Part shown: positions 41,242-46,552 of the stretch, one piece after another
Layout of the letters: every line of letters starts with the position of its first letter
How positions within the stretch are numbered: position 1 is the first letter of the stretch
Origin: Ideonella sp.
GTDB lineage: Bacteria; Pseudomonadota; Gammaproteobacteria; Burkholderiales; Burkholderiaceae_C
Assembly (NCBI GenBank): GCA_016721465.1
Contig: JADKIA010000018.1
Coordinates: forward strand, 1 to 46,552
Reading direction: 5' to 3'
Length of the DNA: 46,552 nt
The notes under the pieces: generated by a model
The model's input: only the letters and a program-made list of their open reading frames with translations
The model's database searches: none
What the model was told of the DNA's origin: nothing
Made by a program: the position numbers and the translations under genes

Positions 41242-42204
41242 ATGAAGAAGCTGCTGACCTCGCTGATCCTCGGCGTGGCCGTCATGGCCGGTGCGCAGGC
41301 CCAGGCCTGGCCCTCCAAGCCCGTCACCCTGCTCGTGCCGTTCCCGCCGGGGGGCTCCAGCGACATGATCGCCCGCACCGTGGGCGTCAAGCTCCAGGAA
41401 AAGCTGGGGGGCACTTTCATCGTGCAGAACCAGGGCGGCGCCGGCGGCACCGTGGGCACGGCCGCGGTCAAGCGCGCTGCGCCCGATGGGCAGACGGTGC
41501 TGGTCACCTCGCTGGGGCCCCTGGTGATCGGCCCGCATCTGATCAAGGGCGTGGGTTATGACGCCACCAAGGATTTCGACTACATCACCGTGGCCGTGCA
41601 GGCGCCCAATGTGCTGGCGGTGCCGGCCGCGTCGCCCCACAAGACGCTGGCCGACGTGCTGGCCTTTCACAAGGCCAACCCGGGCAAGATGAGCTTTGCC
41701 TCGTCGGGCAACGGCAGCAGCGATCACCTCACGGCCGAGCTGTTCTGGCAGACCACCCACACCAGCGGCCTGCACATCCCCTACAAGGGCGGCGCGCCGG
41801 CCATGTCCGATCTGCTGGGCGGCCAGGTGGACGCCACCTTCATGAACATCAACACCGGCCTGGGCAACATCAAGGCCGGCAAGCTGCGCGCGTTGGCCAT
41901 CACCAGCACGAAGCGCTCGCCACTGCTGCCCGACGTGCCCACACTGGAGGAGCTGGGCATCCAGGGTGTCACCGTCTACTCGTGGCAGGCCTTCGCCGCG
42001 CCCAAGGGCCTGCCGGCGGACATCAAGGCCAAGCTGCACGGCGCCATCGTGGCCAGCCTCAACGACCCGGCGGTCAAGCCCAAGTTGCTGGAGCTGGGCT
42101 TCGAGATCGTGGGCAACACGCCCGAGCAGTTCACCGCCTTCCAGGCCGCTGAGTTTGCGCGTTGGAAAAAGGTCATTGAAGTCGGCAAGATCACCGCTGA
42201 TTGA
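41242..42204 (+). CDS. Bug/TctC-family periplasmic solute-binding protein 1
   Basis: The product has 320 residues. The signal peptide ends MAGAQAQAWPSKP. The mature part has LLVPFPPGGSSDMIARTVGVKLQEKLGG, GGAGGTVGTAAVKRAAPDG, HIPYKGGAPAMSDLLGGQVDATF and KAGKLRALAITSTKRSPLLPDVPTL, all classic Bug features. Bug proteins bind carboxylates in the periplasm for tripartite tricarboxylate transporters, whose TctA/TctB parts are absent here. AAGGAG is 6 bases before ATG 41242. It is the first gene after the twin operators and 14 bp before gudD, so a sugar diacid is the likely ligand. Confidence 0.94.
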   Translation: MKKLLTSLILGVAVMAGAQAQAWPSKPVTLLVPFPPGGSSDMIARTVGVKLQEKLGGTFIVQNQGGAGGTVGTAAVKRAAPDGQTVLVTSLGPLVIGPHLIKGVGYDATKDFDYITVAVQAPNVLAVPAASPHKTLADVLAFHKANPGKMSFASSGNGSSDHLTAELFWQTTHTSGLHIPYKGGAPAMSDLLGGQVDATFMNINTGLGNIKAGKLRALAITSTKRSPLLPDVPTLEELGIQGVTVYSWQAFAAPKGLPADIKAKLHGAIVASLNDPAVKPKLLELGFEIVGNTPEQFTAFQAAEFARWKKVIEVGKITAD

Positions 42205-42218
42205 GCCCAGCCGACGCC

Positions 42219-43561
42219 ATGACCCGCGACTCCACCCCCCGCATCACCGCGCTGCGCGTGATCCCCGTCGCGGGCCGCGACAGCATGCTGCTGAACCTGA
42301 GCGGCGCGCACGGCCCGTTCTTCACGCGCAACCTGCTGATCCTCACCGACAGCGCCGGCCGCACCGGCGTGGGCGAGGTGCCCGGCGGCGAGAAGATCCG
42401 CCAGACGCTTGCCGACGCCGCTGCGCTGGTGGTGGGCCAGCCCATTGGCGCGCACCAGCGTGTGCTGCAAGCGGTGCAACAGGCGTTTGCCGACCGCGAC
42501 AGCGGCGGTCGTGGCCAGCAAACCTTTGATCTGCGCACCACCATCCACGCCGTTACCGCCATTGAATCGGCCCTGCTCGACCTGCTGGGCCAGCACCTGG
42601 ATGTGCCCGTGGCGGCCCTGCTGGGCGAAGGCCAGCAGCGCGATGCAGTGGAGATGCTGGGCTATTTGTTCTACGTGGGCGACCGTACCCGCACCGACTT
42701 GCCGTATGTGGATGGGGCCAGCGAACCCGGCGCCAGCAGCGCCTGGCAGCGCGTGCGGCACGAGGTGGCGCTGGACGCCCAGGCCATCGTGCGCCAGGCC
42801 GAGGCCGCGCGCGAGCGCTATGGCTTCAACGATTTCAAGTTGAAGGGCGGCGTGCTGCGCGGCGAGGACGAGATCGAAGCCGTCACCGCACTGCACGAGC
42901 GCTTTCCGCAGGCCCGCGTCACGCTCGACCCCAACGGCGGCTGGCTGCTGAAGGACGCGGTGCGCCTGATGCGCGACCTGCGCGGCGTGGTGGCCTATGC
43001 CGAAGACCCCTGCGGCGCGGAGGACGGCTTCTCGGGCCGCGAGGTGATGGCCGAGTTCCGCCGCGCCACCGGCCTGCCCACGGCCACCAACATGATCGCC
43101 ACCGACTGGCGCCAGATGGTGCACGCGCTGGCCCTGCAGTCGGTGGACATCCCGCTGGCCGACCCGCACTTCTGGACCATGGCCGGCAGCGTGCGCGTGG
43201 CCCAGACCTGCCGCGATTGGGGGCTGACCTGGGGCTCGCACTCCAACAACCACTTCGATGTCTCGCTGGCCATGTTCACCCACGTGGGCGCGGCCGCACC
43301 CGGCCGCGTCACCGCCATCGACACCCACTGGATCTGGCAGGACGGCCAACGTTTGACGAAAGAGCCGCTGCAGATCGTGGGCGGCCACGTACAGGTGCCG
43401 AAGAAGCCGGGGCTGGGCGTCGAGCTGGACATGGCCGAGGTGGACAAGGCCCACCAGCTGTACCTGCAGCACGGCCTGGGCTCGCGCGACGATGCGGTGG
43501 CCATGCAGTACCTGATGCCGGCTGGAAGTTTGATCCCAAGCGGCCTGCGCTGGTGCGCTGA
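42219..43561 (+). CDS. gudD: Glucarate dehydratase (enolase superfamily), one frameshift near the end
   Basis: The protein has about 446 residues, as in E. coli GudD. Visible sites are the KxK base motif in FNDFKLKGGVL, metal ligands in TLDPNGGW, YAEDPCG and ATNMIATDW, and the His base in GSHSNNHFDVSL. It dehydrates D-glucarate (and L-idarate) to 5-keto-4-deoxyglucarate. The frame breaks at 43519-43522: MQYLMP continues as GWKFDPKRPALVR with TGA 43559-43561 only if one G is restored in the CCGGCTGG run. Because the natural C terminus is perfect in the next frame, a sequencing slip or a very recent mutation is likely. It is flanked by Bug genes under the same operators. Confidence 0.93.
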
Positions 43562-43588
43562 CCAACACCGACCCCTGACCGAACCGCG

Positions 43589-43627
43589 CCCCCCCCCCCC
43601 CGCCCCCCCCCCCCCCCCCCCCGCCCC
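43589..43627. other. 39-base C-rich homopolymer
   Basis: Thirteen C, one G, twenty C, one G, four C. It sits in the 27-60 bases after gudD, where the ribosome site and first codons of the next Bug gene should be. The sequence after it also has several indels. Probably an assembly or base-calling artefact; nothing else in the window looks like it. Confidence 0.9.
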
Positions 43628-44561
43628 TCCCTCCTGCTGGCCCGCGGCCGCCGGCTCGCCGGGCGCTCATCCCAACCACGGCGGTCACGCTGGTGGTGCC
43701 GTCCCGCCCGGCCGGCGCCGACACCGGCGCCGGCATCGTGGCGCAGAAGCTCGGCGCCGGGGGGGCCAGACGGTGGTGGTCGAAAACAAGGGCGGTGCGG
43801 CCGGCATGATCGGCGCCGATGCGGTGGCCAAGTCGCGGCCCGATGGCTACACGCTGCTGATGGGCAACATCGGCACCCAGGCCATCAACCCCAGCCTGTA
43901 CAAGAAGATGCCGTTCGACCCGGCCACCGCCTTCGCGCCCATCGCTCTGGTGGCCGAGCTGCCGCTGGCGATGATGGTCAACCCCAACGTTCCAGCCAGG
44001 ACGCCGCGCGAATTCATCGCGCTGGCCAAGTCTCAGCCGGGGCAGATGAGCTACAGCAGCTCGGGCGCCGGCGGTGCGCCGCACCTGGCGGCCGAGATGT
44101 TCAAGGCGGCCACCGGCAGCTTCATCCTGCACGTGCCCTACCGTGGCGGCGGCCCGGCCATCGGCGACCTGCTGGCCGGCCATGTGCAGCTCTCATTCAT
44201 GACCGTGCTGGAGGCCAGCGGCCACATCAAGGCCGGCAAGCTGCGCGCGCTGGCCGTCACCGGCGCTCAGCGCGTGCCGGCACTGCCGGACGTGCCCACG
44301 CTGGCCGAATCGGTGCTGCCGGGCTTCAACTCCATTTCGTGGATCGGTGTGCTGGCGCCGGCGGGCACGCCGCGCGACATCGTTGAAAAGATCTCCGCCG
44401 ATGTGCGCGAGGTGCTGGCGGGCGACGAGGTCAAGCACAAGCTGATCGAGCTGGGCGCGCTGCCCGCGGGCAACACGTCGGCGCAGTTCGGCGCGCTGAT
44501 CGAGGCCGATCGCCAGCGTTACGCGCAGGTGATCAAGGACAAGAAGATCTCGGTCGACTGA
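43628..44561 (+). CDS. Bug/TctC-family solute-binding protein 2, damaged 5' end
   Basis: From about 43770 the frame is clean: GQTVVVENKGGAAGMIGADA, PDGYTLLMGNIGTQAINPSL, SYSSSGAGGAPHLAAEMFKA, HVPYRGGGPAIGDLLAGHVQ, KAGKLRALAVTGAQRVPALP and a final VIKDKKISVD. Upstream, the signal peptide and first strand can be read only with several frame changes (LLLA..AAGS..ALIP, then TAVTLVVPSRPAGADTGAGI), with shifts around 43645, 43660, 43700 and the G-run at 43758. The start codon is hidden by the C-rich run. The true protein is likely a normal periplasmic Bug of about 320 residues that binds a carboxylate. Confidence 0.8.
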
Positions 44562-44600
44562 CCGCCCTGCGTTCTCTCCACCAAGGCCCAACACCAGCCC

Positions 44601-45577
44601 CTGACCAAACGCCACCTGCTGCTCGCCACCACACTCTCGCTGCTGGCGCGGCGCACCCGCTGGTTCATGCGCAAACCCCAGCGCAGGCCTGGCCCGGCAA
44701 GCCGATCCGCATCGTGGTGCCTTATCCGCCGGGCGGCTCGTCGGACATCATCGCGCGGGCCATCAGCCAGCCGCTGTCCGAGGCGCTGAAGCAGCCGGTG
44801 ATCGTGGAGAACAAGGCCGGTGCCAATGGCAACACCGGCACTGACGCGGTGGCCAAGTCCACCGACGGCCACACCCTGCTGCTGTGCGATGTGGGCGCAC
44901 TGGCCATCACCGGTTCGGTGTACGAGAAGCTGCCCTTCGATCCCAGCAAGGACCTGCGCGGCGTCACCATGCTGGCCTACTCGCCGCACTTGCTGGTGGT
45001 GCACCCCTCGGTGCCAGCCAACAACCTGAAGGAACTGGTGGCGCTGTCGAAGGCGCAGAAGCTCAACTTCGCGGTCACCGCCATTGGCAGTGCGCCGCAC
45101 CTGGCCGGCGTGGCGGTGGAAAAGGCCACCGGCGCGCAGTGGGAATACATCCCCTACAAGGGCGGCTCGCAGGCGGTGGGCGACACCGTGGGCGGCCAGA
45201 CCCAGGTGCTGATGAACGGCATGCTGGCCACGCTGCCCTTCGTGCAGAGCGGCAAGCTCAAGGTGCTGGGCGTGTCCAAGGCCACGCGCATGCCGCTGCT
45301 GGCCAACGTGCCCACCATCGCCGAGCAGGGCGTGAAGGGCTTCGAGTCCGGCACCTGGCAGGGCCTGCTGGTGCCTGCGGGCACGCCGCCCGAGGTGCTG
45401 AAGCGCCTGTCGGCCGAGGTCACCCGCATCATCCGCTCGCCCGAAGTGCGCGAGCGTCTGGTGTCGCAAGGTGCCGAGGTGCACACCATGCCGCCCGCCG
45501 AGTTCAGCAGCTTCTTCGAGAGCGAACGCAAGAAGTGGGCAACGGTGGTTTCACAGGGTGGCGTGAAGTTGCCCTGA
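44601..45577 (+). CDS. Bug/TctC-family solute-binding protein 3, one frameshift in the signal peptide
   Basis: The signal peptide is readable as TKRHLLLATTLSLLA from 44604. Sense then shifts frame near 44640-44650 to AHPLVHAQTPAQAWPGKPIRIV and continues cleanly to the TGA at 45575-45577 (VPYPPGGSSDIIARAISQPL, NKAGANGNTGTDAVAKS, EYIPYKGGSQAVGDTVGGQT, GKLKVLGVSKATRMPLLANV). An intact start is not seen: CTG stands at 44601 where ATG is expected. About 320 residues in the restored form. Third binding protein in one operon, 39 bp after the second. Role as for the other Bug proteins. Confidence 0.88.
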
Positions 45578-45647
45578 ACGCCCGCGCCCCAACACGTCGA
45601 GTCGAATCAAACGTTAACCAATCCTTCCTCAGGCGAGCCAACCCCAC

Positions 45648-46552
45648 ATGAGCACCATCCCCACCCTCGGTTTCATCGGCCTCGGCATCATGGGCGCGCC
45701 CATGGCCAGCCACCTGGTGGCCACTGGCGCACCGGTGTACGTCAACACCCGCAGCCGCGTGCCTGAAGCCCTGGTGGCGGCCGGCGCCATCGCCTGCGAC
45801 AGCCCCGAAGCCGTGGCGCGCCAGTCCGACGTGATTTTCCTGATGCTGCCCGACACGCCGGATGTGGAGGCCGTGCTCTTCGGCGAACATGGCGTGGCCC
45901 AGGCCTTGAAGGCCGGCGGGGCCATGCGCAAGGTGGTGGTGGACATGAGCTCGATCTCGCCGATGGCCACCAAGGCCTTTGCGCAGAAGATCAATGCGCT
46001 GGGCGCCGACTACATTGATGCGCCGGTTTCCGGTGGCGAGGTGGGTGCCAAGGCCGCGTCGCTCACCATCATGTGCGGCGGTGACGAGGCGGTGTTCGAG
46101 CGCATCCGCCCGCTGCTGGAGAAGATGGGCAAGAACATCACCCTGGTGGGCGGCACGGGCGACGGCCAGACCACCAAGGTGGCCAACCAGATCATCGTGG
46201 CGCTGAACATCGCCGCCGTGGGCGAGGCGCTGCTGTTTGCCAGCAAGGCCGGCGCCGACCCGGCCAAGGTGCGACAGGCGCTGATGGGCGGCTTTGCCGC
46301 CAGCCGCATCCTGGAGGTGCATGGCGAGCGCATGATCAAGCGCACCTTCAACCCCGGCTTCCGCATCCGCCTGCACCAGAAGGACCTGAACCTGGCGCTG
46401 CAAGGTGCGCGTGAATTGGGCGTTAGCCTGCCGCAGACGGCGGGCGCCTCGCAGCTGATGCAAGCGTGCGCTGCGAATGGCGGGGCGGATTTGGACCATT
46501 CGGCGCTGGTGAAAGCCTTGGAACTGATGGCGCGGCACGAGATCGCCGCGGC
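45648..46552 (+). CDS. garR: 2-hydroxy-3-oxopropionate (tartronate semialdehyde) reductase, cut by window end
   Basis: 301 residues are visible with no stop; the family is 292-300 long, so only the last residues are lost. The NAD-binding start is LGFIGLGIMGAPMASHLVAT. The substrate loop is IDAPVSGGEVGAKAASLTIM; the catalytic Lys is in GDGQTTKVANQIIVALN. The late motif HQKDLNLALQGARELGVSLP is typical of GarR/GlxR. It reduces tartronate semialdehyde to D-glycerate, the step after aldol cleavage of 5-keto-4-deoxyglucarate. Position after gudD and the Bug genes supports glucarate or galactarate use. The aldolase may lie beyond the window. Confidence 0.92.
   Translation, partial: MSTIPTLGFIGLGIMGAPMASHLVATGAPVYVNTRSRVPEALVAAGAIACDSPEAVARQSDVIFLMLPDTPDVEAVLFGEHGVAQALKAGGAMRKVVVDMSSISPMATKAFAQKINALGADYIDAPVSGGEVGAKAASLTIMCGGDEAVFERIRPLLEKMGKNITLVGGTGDGQTTKVANQIIVALNIAAVGEALLFASKAGADPAKVRQALMGGFAASRILEVHGERMIKRTFNPGFRIRLHQKDLNLALQGARELGVSLPQTAGASQLMQACAANGGADLDHSALVKALELMARHEIAA

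Noticed and set aside
43589..43627. Phase-variable poly-C tract switching a Bug gene
   Set aside because: Neighbouring indels not linked to the tract, including one in gudD upstream, point to sequence error.
41976..44183. Long minus-strand open frame opposite gudD and Bug genes
   Set aside because: Composition is typical of antisense frames and the C-rich run becomes a poly-Gly tract; no domain is visible.

Overview
High-GC DNA (visibly about two-thirds G+C) from a bacterium that looks like a member of the Burkholderiales (Betaproteobacteria). The basis is three Bug/TctC-type solute-binding proteins in one locus, a PEP-CTERM protein, a remnant resembling betaproteobacterial atpD, and general codon style. 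Species cannot be named from sequence alone. No rRNA, tRNA or CRISPR array was seen.

Layout. (1) 1-3500: a GH30 glycosidase and a sialate O-acetylesterase, both broken by many small frame changes. (2) 3.5-15.9 kb: accessory DNA with small secreted proteins, an ankyrin protein, a complete IS5-family element with TA duplication, a membrane protein and a class III nucleotide cyclase (one frameshift each), a PEP-CTERM protein, a UbiB/ABC1 kinase, a TPR lipoprotein, a toxin-antitoxin pair and several dispersed repeats. (3) 15.9-29.1 kb, all minus strand: ECF sigma factor, FecR anti-sigma, TonB-dependent receptor, SbmA/YddA-type ABC transporter, thioredoxin, an unknown protein, two S9 (prolyl-oligopeptidase-type) peptidases, an Asp/Glu racemase and thioredoxin reductase. 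(4) 29.1-31.6 kb: decayed sequence, a frameshifted ankyrin gene, and a GNAT acetyltransferase overlapping an isoaspartyl peptidase. (5) 31.7-35.3 kb plus strand: thiolase and two acyl-CoA dehydrogenases in the pimB-C-D order. (6) 35.4-37.0 kb: DUF342/FapA-like protein. (7) 37.0-46.5 kb: sugar-acid catabolism with an IlvD/Edd dehydratase, a 3-hydroxyacid dehydrogenase, a LacI regulator with twin palindromic operators, three Bug binding proteins, glucarate dehydratase and tartronate semialdehyde reductase (cut by the window end).

The most interesting region is (3). Gene order and direction suggest one co-regulated system. An extracellular ligand is sensed by a FecI/FecR/TonB-receptor relay and taken through the outer membrane. 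It could then pass the inner membrane through an SbmA/BacA-like ABC protein, be reduced by thioredoxin/thioredoxin reductase and be cut by two serine peptidases, with a racemase handling D/L acidic residues. This reads as import and digestion of a modified peptide (lasso-like, disulfide-bonded or peptidic siderophore). The individual families are well supported; the joint function is inference.

Region (7) is a coherent D-glucarate (possibly also galactarate or pentonate) pathway: uptake, GudD dehydration, an aldolase not seen here, then GarR reduction. Several genes here and in regions 1-2 carry single-base frame breaks, and a 39-base C-rich homopolymer lies at 43589-43627. These look more like sequence or assembly errors than biology.
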